NCBI RefSeq assembly: GCF_001612945.1
Contig: NZ_BDBK01000023.1
Location: 1-61,746, forward strand
DNA from: Nocardia inohanensis NBRC 100128
GTDB taxonomy: Bacteria > Actinomycetota > Actinomycetes > Mycobacteriales > Mycobacteriaceae
Reading direction: 5' to 3'
DNA: 61,746 bases
The notes beneath the pieces were generated by a model. That model ran no database searches, was not told where the DNA came from, and worked only from the letters and a program-made list of their open reading frames with translations. Numbering within the stretch: position 1 is the first letter of the stretch; every line of letters starts with the position of its first letter. Both the position numbers and the translations under genes were made by a program. Below, one piece after another: positions 8,303-16,406 of this stretch.

Positions 8303-9441
8303 AGCCCGGCGGCGGTGACCGTGTGCGCGGCCTCCATCAGCATCCAGCCGGAAAGCTGAACCGACAGATCGCGTTCCGGGCTGCGCGAGCCGGTCACCGA
8401 ACCCCCCTCGAGCGCGCCCGCTCCGGCCAGGCCGGGTAGTCGGGCGGGAAGTTTCCAGTTCGGGCCGAACAGCGGATCACCCTCCACCTCGAGGCGGTTG
8501 TTCCAGGCGGCGGTGGCCGAATCACGGACGATGGTGGCGGCGGTGCGGCGGGCCTGAACCTGCGCGTCGTCCTCGCCCGGCAGCATGACCGCGGCCAGCG
8601 CCAGGTAGCGGATGAGGATGCCGTTGAACAGGCCGCCGTCGCCGCCGCTCTCGCCCGTCACCACGCCCCCCGCGACGAAGTGCTCGTTGACGGCGGCGAC
8701 CAGGCGCACCGCGCGGTCCACATGCCGGGGTTCGCCGGTGTGCACGGCCAATTCGGTCTCCAGGCCGAGCGTGACGCCCTGGCAGTACGAGTAGAGGGGG
8801 CGTTCGAGTTCGCCGGAGGGCAGGTGGATTCCGTCGAAGATGAGACCGGTTTCCTTGTCGCGCAGGGTGTCATCGATCCAGTCGGCGATCCGGGTGGCGA
8901 GCGGGTAGCGGCCGAGGCGTGCGAAGACGATGCCGGTGGGACCGTTGGCAGGGGCATTGAAGAAGTCCGACTGCTTACGCCACGGCACCGCACCGTATTC
9001 GGGGACGAATCCCGCGGTGAGTTCCTGCTCCAGCGCCAGCAGGCCGCCGCGCACCTCGGTCACGCCCTGGGTGCGTTCGGCACGTTCCAAAGCGATTGCC
9101 AGCCAGGCCATATCGTCGTAGTAGTTGTTGGTCCAGCCGCTGAGATTGCGAATTCGCATGGCCTGGGCCACCGCCCACAGGCGGCGCTGGCGGGCCGGGG
9201 TGGGGGCACGATTGGCGGCATCCACCGCGACGTCGACGAGATGCGCCTGCCACCAGTAATGCCAGAAGGCGAAGCCGCGTTCCCGCTTGGTCGCGGGCCA
9301 GCCGACCACGCCCAGCTGGGTTCCCGGAATCCCCCACAACGTCCGGAGGTGGCGGGATACGATGGCCGACTCCGCCAGGTCGGCGCGCTCAGACCACAGC
9401 GCAGCACTCGGCTCGATATTGCGCCCGGTCCGCGAAGTCAT
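8299..9441 (-). CDS. GH76-family glycoside hydrolase (alpha-1,6-mannanase-like)
   Basis: 380 residues with an (alpha/alpha)6-barrel pattern. The paired catalytic aspartates of GH76 are visible at residues 109-110 in NNYYDDMAWLA, with supporting FAFWHYWWQAHLVD and GIVFARLGRYPLA. GH76 enzymes cut alpha-1,6-mannan; in mycolic-acid bacteria the plausible substrates are mannan cores of lipomannan or PIMs. There is no signal peptide, so it would act in the cytoplasm unless exported another way. M. tuberculosis has a GH76 gene (Rv0365c) beside its fba-DedA pair, supporting shared ancestry. ATG 9441 has only a weak ribosome binding site. It ends inside a CTAG shared with the convergent DedA gene. Confidence 0.86.
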   Translation of the reverse strand: MTSRTGRNIEPSAALWSERADLAESAIVSRHLRTLWGIPGTQLGVVGWPATKRERGFAFWHYWWQAHLVDVAVDAANRAPTPARQRRLWAVAQAMRIRNLSGWTNNYYDDMAWLAIALERAERTQGVTEVRGGLLALEQELTAGFVPEYGAVPWRKQSDFFNAPANGPTGIVFARLGRYPLATRIADWIDDTLRDKETGLIFDGIHLPSGELERPLYSYCQGVTLGLETELAVHTGEPRHVDRAVRLVAAVNEHFVAGGVVTGESGGDGGLFNGILIRYLALAAVMLPGEDDAQVQARRTAATIVRDSATAAWNNRLEVEGDPLFGPNWKLPARLPGLAGAGALEGGSVTGSRSPERDLSVQLSGWMLMEAAHTVTAAGL

Positions 9442-9491
9442 AGGACATATGGTGCCAGTCGGACGGTCGGATTCGTGGCTGATTTGTTACC

Positions 9492-10175
9492 TCACCATGC
9501 GGTGGTGAGGTCGGCGTGCTGCCGAACCCACGCGTGCATGGCGATTCCAGCCGCCACACCTGCGTTGATGCTGCGGGTGGAGCCGAATTGGGCGATGGAA
9601 ACGGTCAGCACCGCAGCCTGTTTCGCCGCGTCGGTGACGCCCGGGCCCTCCTGGCCGAAGAGCAACAGGCAATTGCGCGGCAGCCGTGCGGTTTCCAGTG
9701 GCACCGAACCGGGGACGTTGTCGACGGCCACGACCGTCAGGTCGTGTTCGATCGCGTAGCGCAGCAGTTCATCGGTATCGGCGTGATGCTCGATGTGCTG
9801 ATAGCGGTCGGTCACCATGGCCCCCCGGCGATTCCACCGCTTGCGCCCCACGATGTGCACCGCCGCCGCCGCGAACGCGTTCGCCGTGCGCACCACGGTG
9901 CCGATATTCGCGTCGTGCCCGAAGTTCTCGATCGCCACGTGGAACGGATGCCGCCGCCGGTCGATATCGGCGACGATCGCCTCCCGCGTCCAATAGCGGT
10001 AGGCATCCACCACATTGCGGCGATCCCCGTGCTCCAGCAGCTCCGGATCCAGCCGCGCGTCCGCCGGCGGTTCGGTCCCGAACTCGTCGCGCCACGGCCC
10101 CACCCCGTGCGGATGCTCACCCCACTCGGTAGGGCCGGGGGTCAGCGATTCATCGGATGCCGGGGCGGAACTCAC
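9492..10175 (-). CDS. SpoU/TrmH-family RNA 2'-O-methyltransferase
   Basis: 227 residues. All three SPOUT/SpoU motifs are present: motif 1 IENFGHDANIGTVVRTANAF, motif 2 LLLFGQEGPGVT and motif 3 SIAQFGSTRSINAGVAAGI, which form the knotted SAM-binding site. It should methylate a ribose 2'-hydroxyl in tRNA or rRNA; the target base is unknown. About 60 residues precede the methyltransferase fold and may hold RNA-binding residues. GTG 10175 lacks an obvious ribosome binding site, so a downstream start is possible. It is leftward, 50 bases before the GH76 gene, and divergent from the sensor kinase. Confidence 0.88.
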   Translation of the reverse strand: MSSAPASDESLTPGPTEWGEHPHGVGPWRDEFGTEPPADARLDPELLEHGDRRNVVDAYRYWTREAIVADIDRRRHPFHVAIENFGHDANIGTVVRTANAFAAAAVHIVGRKRWNRRGAMVTDRYQHIEHHADTDELLRYAIEHDLTVVAVDNVPGSVPLETARLPRNCLLLFGQEGPGVTDAAKQAAVLTVSIAQFGSTRSINAGVAAGIAMHAWVRQHADLTTAW

Positions 10176-10351
10176 CCGGCCATGTTAGTGGCGTCGGTTC
10201 GGCCCACCGGCACGACCACCAGCGCGAAGATCGCGACCGGAGGCCGATCGGCACGAGTCATAGGCCATCCGCATGATGCCCAGGGGTGTGGGTAGCCACA
10301 CCCGGGATTCGCGGGGCTGCCCCATCGTGCGCGCGACGTACGGTGAAGACG

Positions 10352-11974
10352 ATGGGAGACATGACCGAACCGGCGGAAAACCCCAGCCCCGCGGCCGACC
10401 GACCCACCCTGGACCTCGCGAAATCGCCGGGTCCGGGCGACAACCCGACCCTCGCGCTCGATCCCGCGCTGCGATCCGAGCAGCAGCCGACCCTCGCCCT
10501 CGGATACGGGACGCCGCCGGGCGGGCAACCGGCGGCGGCCGTACCCGCGCCGACACTGATGCTCGAGGACGCGCTGCCGGACGACGGCGCCGCGTTCGAA
10601 TCCTGGACCGCGCCCGCCGTTCCCGCGGCGGGCGATCCGGGCGTCGCCGGGACCACCACCTCGCCCGGGGCGGTCGCGATGGCGGTGCTGACCGCACCGT
10701 TCCGGGCGCGGACCTGGAAGGAATTCGCCTATCTGGTGAGCACATTCGTGCTGGGCGGGATCGCGGCGGCGTATCTGTTCCTGGGCTGGGGCGGCGGGTT
10801 GTATCTGTCGATCTTCCTGGTCGGTATTCCCGTGGTGGCGCTGGTGCTGCTCGGCGGGCGGATCTGGGGGTCGGTATATCGGGCCCTCGGCCGGACGCTG
10901 CTGGGGGTCGATGTGGCCGCGCCGCCGGAGTTCCGGTCGACGGGGCTGTGGGGGTTCTTCAAGGCCGCGTTCACCGATCGGACGAGTTGGCGGGCGCTGG
11001 TGTTTCTCGGCGCGCAGATGATCGTCGGGCTGGTCGTGGGCTACGGGGTGCTGATCGTCATGCTGATCGCGGCGTTCGTGGCATTGTCGCCGGTGCTGTG
11101 GGCGTTCGATCAGCCGGTGCAGTTGGACGAGAACGGGCTCGAGCATCAGGCGCTGGGGCAGTTCGGGACCATCTACATCGATACCTGGCCGAAGGTGATC
11201 GGGTTCGCGCTCATCGGCTGGGCAGTGCTCTGGGTGATGCCGTGGGTGGTCCGGGTGGTGTGCCTGGTGCAGCGCTGGCTGACCGCCGTGCTGCTCGGAC
11301 CGACCGCCCGGGATCGCCGGATCGTCGAATTGCAGGAGAGCCGGCGGGCGGCGGTCGATGATTCCACCGCCACGCTGCGGCGGCTGGAGCGCGATCTGCA
11401 CGATGGCACGCAGGCGCGGCTGGTGACCATCGCCATGGCGCTCGGGCGCGCGGAGGAGCGGCTGGCCGCCGGGGGTGACGCCCGGGACCTCATCGCCGAT
11501 GCGCGGGCCAGTTCCAAGGAGGCGCTGACCGAATTGCGGGAGCTGGTGCGCGGAATCCATCCGCCCGCACTGGAACTCGGGCTGGCACCGGCTTTGGAGA
11601 CGCTGGCCGCGCGGTGTTCGATCCCGGTGGAGCTGCGGGTGCTGCTGCCGGCCCGGCCGAGCCCCGCGATCGAGGCGATCGCGTACTTCTCGGTGGCCGA
11701 GCTGCTCACGAACGTGGTGAAACATGCTGGTGCGAATCGGATTTGGGTGGCGGTGCTGCCGATCGGAGGTAATGCGATGGCGGTGACCGTGCGGGACAAC
11801 GGGCAGGGCGGTGCGCTGCAACCCGTCGACGCGCCGCGGGAAGCCGTTGTGGCGGGCGGTCTTTCGGGTTTGGCGGCGCGGGCGCGGTCGGTGGACGGCA
11901 CCCTCACCGTGGAGAGCCCGATCGGCGGGCCGACGCTGGTCACCATGACGCTGCCGATCGCGGGACCGCGATGA
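10352..11974 (+). CDS. NarL-type sensor histidine kinase
   Basis: 540 residues. A Pro/Ala-rich cytoplasmic lead (1-110) is followed by a membrane sensor region with about four hydrophobic segments (115-320). Then come a HisKA_3 dimerisation domain with the phospho-acceptor His at 350 in RDLHDGTQARL, and a HATPase (N-box ELLTNVVKHAGANRIWV, G-box VAGGLSGLAARA). The sensor half resembles the putative-sensor domain often found ahead of actinobacterial HisKA_3 kinases. The signal is unknown. ATG 10352 or the ATG at 10361 could be the start. Its TGA overlaps the response-regulator ATG by four bases, so the pair is translationally coupled. Confidence 0.86.
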   Translation: MGDMTEPAENPSPAADRPTLDLAKSPGPGDNPTLALDPALRSEQQPTLALGYGTPPGGQPAAAVPAPTLMLEDALPDDGAAFESWTAPAVPAAGDPGVAGTTTSPGAVAMAVLTAPFRARTWKEFAYLVSTFVLGGIAAAYLFLGWGGGLYLSIFLVGIPVVALVLLGGRIWGSVYRALGRTLLGVDVAAPPEFRSTGLWGFFKAAFTDRTSWRALVFLGAQMIVGLVVGYGVLIVMLIAAFVALSPVLWAFDQPVQLDENGLEHQALGQFGTIYIDTWPKVIGFALIGWAVLWVMPWVVRVVCLVQRWLTAVLLGPTARDRRIVELQESRRAAVDDSTATLRRLERDLHDGTQARLVTIAMALGRAEERLAAGGDARDLIADARASSKEALTELRELVRGIHPPALELGLAPALETLAARCSIPVELRVLLPARPSPAIEAIAYFSVAELLTNVVKHAGANRIWVAVLPIGGNAMAVTVRDNGQGGALQPVDAPREAVVAGGLSGLAARARSVDGTLTVESPIGGPTLVTMTLPIAGPR

Positions 11975-12624
11975 CCGCGCCGCTGCGGGTGGTCATCGCC
12001 GAGGACAACGCGATCCTGCGCGACGGCCTGACCGCGCTGCTCACCGAACGCGGCCACGAGGTGGTGGCCACCGTGGGCGATGCCGCCGGGCTGTCCGAAG
12101 TGGTGGGAGCGCAGCGGCCGGATGTGGCGGTGGTGGATGTGCGGATGCCGCCGACCTTCACCGACGAAGGGCTGCTGGCGGCGCTGGCGCTGCGGCGCAG
12201 CCATCCGGAGACCGGGGTGCTGGTGTTCTCGCAGTGGATCGAAACCCGTTATGCCACCGAACTGCTCGCCTCCGGTGCGGGCGGCGTCGGCTACCTGCTC
12301 AAGGACCGGGTGGCCGATGTCGGCGACTTCGTGGACGCGCTGCACCGCGTCGCTACCGGCGGCACCGCACTCGACCCGGAGGTGGTGAGCCAGTTGATGG
12401 GCGCTTCCCGGCAACAGGATGCCCTGGCGCGCCTCACCCCGCGCGAACGCGAGGTGCTCGAGGCGATGGCCCAGGGCCTGTCCAATTCCGCTATCGCGCA
12501 AGCCCTCACGGTGAGCGAACGCGCGGTGGAGAAGCACATCGGCAACATCTTCACCAAACTGGACCTGCCGCCGTCGGACGCCCATCATCGGCGGGTCCTC
12601 GCCGTTCTGCGGTTGAAGAGTTGA
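11971..12624 (+). CDS. NarL/LuxR-family response regulator
   Basis: 217 residues: a receiver domain with the acidic pocket at AEDN (residues 10-13), the phospho-acceptor Asp56 in VAVVDVRMPP and the Lys in YLLKDRV; then a LuxR-type helix-turn-helix (about 145-210, LTPREREVLEAMAQGLSNSAIAQ and VEKHIGNIFTKLDL). It is the cognate partner of the kinase just upstream (ATGA overlap). Targets are unknown. Nothing else in the operon points to a stimulus; the following Uma2-like gene begins 40 bases later and may or may not be co-transcribed. Confidence 0.92.
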   Translation: MTAPLRVVIAEDNAILRDGLTALLTERGHEVVATVGDAAGLSEVVGAQRPDVAVVDVRMPPTFTDEGLLAALALRRSHPETGVLVFSQWIETRYATELLASGAGGVGYLLKDRVADVGDFVDALHRVATGGTALDPEVVSQLMGASRQQDALARLTPREREVLEAMAQGLSNSAIAQALTVSERAVEKHIGNIFTKLDLPPSDAHHRRVLAVLRLKS

Positions 12625-12664
12625 AACGTCGCTGCGCGGTTGCCGGGCGTGGAAGACTGGGCGC

Positions 12665-13267
12665 ATGCGTAGGTCCAGCTCCGCGGAGGCACTGAAATCG
12701 ATTGCGTCCTGGCCTGATCACCTATTGACGCTGGCCGAATGGTCCCAGCTACCGACCGACAACCGCATCTGCCGGGAGTTGGTGGACGGGGTGCTGGTGG
12801 TGGCGCCGCAGCCGCCGCGGCATCAATTGGCGGTGTGGCGGCTGGCGGCGCAGCTGGAGCCGGCGCTGCCGCGGCGGGTGGCGGCGCTGGCCCGGGTGGA
12901 GTTGGTGATCGACGAGGGCACGCCGCCGACGGTGCGCACCCCGGATCTGCTGGTGGTCGGGGGTACGGCGGGCGCCACCCATCCATCGCGGGTGTGGCCC
13001 TCGGATGTGTTGGCGGCCATCGAGATCGTGGCGCCGAGCTCGCGGCGGACCGATCGGATCATGAAGCTGGTCGAGTACGCGGCGGTCGGTATTCAGCGGT
13101 ATTGGCTGATCGACCCCGACGATCCGGTTCGCATCACCACGCACGAGCTGTGCGAGGACTTCTACGAAGTGACCGGTGTGCAGAGTGGGCACGCCCGGCT
13201 CGAATTGGCCGGAATGGAACTCGATCTCGATCTCGATGCGCTCACGGCACTGCGCATTCCGGACTAA
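12665..13267 (+). CDS. Uma2/DUF820-family putative restriction-endonuclease-like protein
   Basis: 200 residues. The Uma2 fold is indicated by LTLAEWSQLPTDNRICRELVDGVLVVAPQP at the N-terminus, TPDLLVVGG in the core, AAIEIVAPSS with the acidic residue of a PD-(D/E)xK-like site, and IMKLVEYAAVGIQRYWLIDP. Such proteins are abundant in cyanobacteria and actinobacteria and are predicted nucleases, but their cellular role is not established. ATG 12665 is the natural start. No partner methylase or toxin-antitoxin gene is adjacent, so it stands alone. Confidence 0.8.
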   Translation: MRRSSSAEALKSIASWPDHLLTLAEWSQLPTDNRICRELVDGVLVVAPQPPRHQLAVWRLAAQLEPALPRRVAALARVELVIDEGTPPTVRTPDLLVVGGTAGATHPSRVWPSDVLAAIEIVAPSSRRTDRIMKLVEYAAVGIQRYWLIDPDDPVRITTHELCEDFYEVTGVQSGHARLELAGMELDLDLDALTALRIPD

Positions 13268-13300
13268 ACTGGAGTTCCGTAAGCCGTGGTGGAGGTTGTC

Positions 13301-13747
13301 ATGGACCACCGGCGCATGCTCAATACGATTCTCGGCGTCACCGCCGCATACCTGATCGCCCTCGGGCTCTGGCTGGGGTTCGTCGTTCGCCACAGTCCAC
13401 CCGGCACGGTGCCCTATCAATGCATCGCCCTGGTCGGGATGTTCGGAAGCTTCCTCGGAATCGGGATGCTGCTGGCGCAGCGGCCCTCGCGGGCCGATCG
13501 GAAACTGTTGCGGCACGGACTCGAGGGGTGGGCCAATATCGAAGGCGTCCATCCGCTGACCCCGACCGACCACTACACCGAGCTGACCGAATTGGACCTG
13601 GAGCTGGTCGTTCCCGGCTCGGAGACCTACCACGGCAGTGTCGTCTTCGACGTCGAACCGGTCGCCCGCCCGAAAATCGGTGTGGGCAAGACAATTTCGA
13701 TTCGCGTTGACCCCGCGGACCGCCACCGCATCATGATTTGCCTCTGA
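13301..13747 (+). CDS. Small membrane protein of unknown function
   Basis: 148 residues. Two transmembrane segments are visible (about 8-30, NTILGVTAAYLIALGLWLGFV, and 42-62, CIALVGMFGSFLGIGMLLA), followed by a soluble beta-rich C-terminal domain of about 80 residues with alternating hydrophobic strands (ELTELDLELVVPG, ISIRVDPADRHRIMICL). ATG 13301 has GGAGG five bases upstream, which settles the start over in-frame GTG codons at 13286 and 13289. I do not recognise the family. It ends just before a strong hairpin. Confidence 0.78.
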   Translation: MDHRRMLNTILGVTAAYLIALGLWLGFVVRHSPPGTVPYQCIALVGMFGSFLGIGMLLAQRPSRADRKLLRHGLEGWANIEGVHPLTPTDHYTELTELDLELVVPGSETYHGSVVFDVEPVARPKIGVGKTISIRVDPADRHRIMICL

Positions 13748-13765
13748 TCCGCTCCGGAAAACCTC

Positions 13766-13794
13766 GTGCCCGCCGCGCTCTGCGCGGCGGGCAC
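13766..13794 (+). terminator. Hairpin terminator after the small membrane protein
   Basis: A perfect 13-bp stem, GTGCCCGCCGCGC at 13766-13778 and its complement at 13782-13794, with a three-base loop. It lies 19 bases past the stop at 13747 and has no U-tract, as is common in actinobacteria. It separates the small membrane protein from the NCS1 permease gene. Confidence 0.75.
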
Positions 13795-13854
13795 ACCCGG
13801 GGCAAGGGGAGGAACTGCCCGTTTCGTCCGGTGCGGGCCGTAGCATCACAGCTC

Positions 13855-15192
13855 ATGAGCACCGCCGATGTGACACCCGACGAACGCAAGGAAGCGCCGC
13901 TGCTGCTCGATACCGAGCCGCCGCGGACCCTGAGCTTCAGCGATCAATCGGCATTCTGGCTGAACCTGGGTGTCAGCCTGCTCGGATTCAGCGGCGCGGT
14001 GGCCGTGCTGACGCCGGTCGGGCATCCGCCGCTGTCGATCGCGGCGGCGTTGCTGGCCACGGCGATCGGCACCGTCATCGGCATTCTGATGGTCGCCGGA
14101 GCCGGGGCCGTCGGCGCGCGCACCGGCGCACCCGCGATGGCCGTGCTGCGCGGGCTCTTCGGCACCAAACTGTCCTACCTGCCGACCGCCGCCAATATCG
14201 TGCAGTGCATCGGCTGGGGCGTCTTCGAGCTGACCGTCATCGCGCTGGGCGTTTCCGCGCTCACCGACGGCAAGGTGCCGCACGCGCTGGTGATCGTGGC
14301 GGCCGGCCTGCTCTCCACCGTGATGGCCATCTGGCCGCTGCGGGTGTTGCACATCCTGCGCAAGTACGTGACGGTGGCCGTCGGCATCGCCCTGGTGTAT
14401 TTCACGATTCAGCTACTGCGCCAACCGGTTCCGGAGCTGCCGGACACCAGCTGGAGCGGGTTCTTCCCGGCCGTGGACAGCGCGCTGGCCGTCTCGGTGT
14501 CGTTCGTGCCGCTGGCCGCCGACTACACCCGGCATTCGCGTTCGGTGAAATCCGCGGCGGGGGCCACCGTGCTCGGCTATTCGGTGGGTCAGGGCTGGTG
14601 CTACCTGCTCGGCATCATCGCCATCCTGCAAGCGGGCGGCCATGCGGACAAGATCTTCGACACGTTCCTGGGCGTGACGGCCGGCTGGGCGTTCTTCGCG
14701 GTGCTGGTGCTGCGCGAGGCCGATCAGTCCTTCGCCAATATCTATTCGACCGCCATGTCCATCCAGAATCTGCTGCCGCGGGTGGATCGCCGGCTGCTGG
14801 CCGGGCTGGTCGGCGTGGCGGTGACGCTGCTGGCGCTGCCGGTGCACGACTTCAGCTCCTACGCCAACTTCCTGTACCTGATCGGTTCGGTGTTCGTGCC
14901 GTTGAGCGCGGTGCTGATCGTGGACTACTTCCTGGGGCGCGGGCGCGGCGGCTGGGACCTGGAGCAGAACTCCCCCGCCCGGCCGATCATGTTGCTGCCG
15001 TGGGTGATCGGGTTCGTGGTGTACCAGCTGTGCAATCCGGGATCGATCGGCTGGTGGGCCGAGTTCTGGGTGCAGGCGCAGGACGCCATCGGATTCCATC
15101 CGAGCTGGTGGACCTCGGCCTCGCTGTTCGCCTTCCTGTCGGCGGCCCTGGTCACCGCGATCCCGGTGGCGATTCAGCGCCGGGAAGCCTGA
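13855..15192 (+). CDS. NCS1-family permease (cytosine/purine/HMP-type)
   Basis: 445 residues, about twelve transmembrane helices. Signature regions are QSAFWLNLGVSLLGFSGA, the unwound-helix glycines GAPAMAVLRGLFGTKLSYLPTAANIVQ (positions about 85-110) and FFPAVDSALAVSVSFVPLAADYTR. NCS1 carriers import nucleobases, hydantoins or thiamine precursors with a cation; it looks most like the cytosine permease/CytX branch, but the substrate cannot be fixed. ATG 13855 begins a normal-length protein; the frame is open further upstream through the terminator hairpin. It is four bases before a phosphotransferase gene, so transport followed by phosphorylation of the same substrate is an attractive inference. 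I saw no TPP riboswitch motif upstream. Confidence 0.83.
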   Translation: MSTADVTPDERKEAPLLLDTEPPRTLSFSDQSAFWLNLGVSLLGFSGAVAVLTPVGHPPLSIAAALLATAIGTVIGILMVAGAGAVGARTGAPAMAVLRGLFGTKLSYLPTAANIVQCIGWGVFELTVIALGVSALTDGKVPHALVIVAAGLLSTVMAIWPLRVLHILRKYVTVAVGIALVYFTIQLLRQPVPELPDTSWSGFFPAVDSALAVSVSFVPLAADYTRHSRSVKSAAGATVLGYSVGQGWCYLLGIIAILQAGGHADKIFDTFLGVTAGWAFFAVLVLREADQSFANIYSTAMSIQNLLPRVDRRLLAGLVGVAVTLLALPVHDFSSYANFLYLIGSVFVPLSAVLIVDYFLGRGRGGWDLEQNSPARPIMLLPWVIGFVVYQLCNPGSIGWWAEFWVQAQDAIGFHPSWWTSASLFAFLSAALVTAIPVAIQRREA

Positions 15193-15196
15193 CCGG

Positions 15197-16288
15197 ATGA
15201 CCGACGGCCGCGTCTACGGCATGGGGCACGACCCGCTGGTCGAACCCGATTGGCCGCCACTGACTTCCAGTGAGGTCGATGCGGTGGCCGGGGTCGGCGC
15301 GGTCATCGAATGGCGCAGCCCGCGGCCGCTGTCGGCGACGGCGCGGGTGCGGCTGCCGGACGGGCGGGCGGTCATCGTGAAACGGCTGCCCCGGAGCCTG
15401 CGGGACGCGGCGGCGCTGGCTGAGGAACACCGGTTCATGCGCCACCTGCGCGAGCGCGGAATACCCATCCCCGCCGTACTGCGCACCGTCGAATCCGGCG
15501 AATTCGCCTACGAGGTACAGGAATTCGGCGACGGCGAGGACCGCTACGCGGGCGTGTTCTCCTGGTCGCCGTACCTCTCGCTCGATGATGCGGCGGCGGC
15601 CGGACAGCTGCTGGCCCGGCTGCATCTGGCATCGGGTGGCTACGACGCTCGCGCTCGGCCCGCCCGGCCGCTGCTCGGTGGATTCACGCTCTTCGCCGCG
15701 GCGAATCCGATTGCGGCGCTGGAGCAGCGCGCCGCCGAGCGCCCGGCGCTGGGCACGTTCCTGGCGCAGCGTGACTGGCGCACCGACTTCGCCGGCCTCC
15801 TGCTGCCGGTGCACGCACGGCTGTATCCACTACTCGCGGACCTGAAACCGCTGTGGACGCACAATGATTGGCACGGCACCAATCTGCTCTGGCGGGGTGA
15901 CGATGTCTCAGCCGTCATAGATTTCGGGCTCTGCGACCGCACCACCGCCGTGCACGACCTCGCCATCGCGATCGAACGCTGTGCGGTGGACTGGATTTCG
16001 ATCCGCGACGGCGGTCCCGCCGCTGTCCGAACGGATCAGGTACGCGCATTGATCGAAGGGTACGAGCGGCTGCGCCCGCTCACCGAACCGGAACGTCGCG
16101 CGCTCCCCGCACTCCTCCCCCTGGTCCACGCCGAATACGAACTCTCCGAAATCGACTACTTCCTGAGTGTCGTCCCGGGCGGTAACCAGAAGAATGCTGA
16201 AATCGCGTACACCGATTACCTTCTCGGCCACACCACCTGGTGGACCCGAGCCCCGGAAGCCCGCGAACTGCTGCAAACACTGATCTGA
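15197..16288 (+). CDS. Aminoglycoside phosphotransferase (APH)-family kinase
   Basis: 363 residues with a protein-kinase-like fold. The ATP-binding Lys is in VIVKRLPR, the catalytic loop is LWTHNDWHGTNLLW (Asp and Asn of HxDxxxxN) and the metal-binding motif is AVIDFGLCD. Family members phosphorylate small molecules such as homoserine, choline, thiamine or antibiotics. The gene begins four bases after the NCS1 permease, implying that it acts on the imported compound; a thiamine-precursor or nucleoside-like substrate is possible but unproven. A resistance role cannot be excluded. Confidence 0.83.
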   Translation: MTDGRVYGMGHDPLVEPDWPPLTSSEVDAVAGVGAVIEWRSPRPLSATARVRLPDGRAVIVKRLPRSLRDAAALAEEHRFMRHLRERGIPIPAVLRTVESGEFAYEVQEFGDGEDRYAGVFSWSPYLSLDDAAAAGQLLARLHLASGGYDARARPARPLLGGFTLFAAANPIAALEQRAAERPALGTFLAQRDWRTDFAGLLLPVHARLYPLLADLKPLWTHNDWHGTNLLWRGDDVSAVIDFGLCDRTTAVHDLAIAIERCAVDWISIRDGGPAAVRTDQVRALIEGYERLRPLTEPERRALPALLPLVHAEYELSEIDYFLSVVPGGNQKNAEIAYTDYLLGHTTWWTRAPEARELLQTLI

Positions 16289-16406
16289 CACGCCCATATT
16301 TCACTGATTGAATCGGGATTCACCCACCCGGCGATAACCTTGCCAAGAATTAGCCATCGGCCAATTCACGTTTGACTCCGCGAAATCACCCTGATGGAGG
16401 AATGCG

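Noticed and set aside
13748..13854. Possible TPP riboswitch upstream of the NCS1 permease
   Set aside because: None of the conserved TPP elements (CUGAGA, ACCUGA, GGxUAAUGCC) are present; the gap holds only a terminator hairpin.
16310..16321. Small palindrome GAATC-GG-GATTC before the DUF1254 lipoprotein gene
   Set aside because: Too short and not positioned against a recognisable promoter, so I do not call it an operator.
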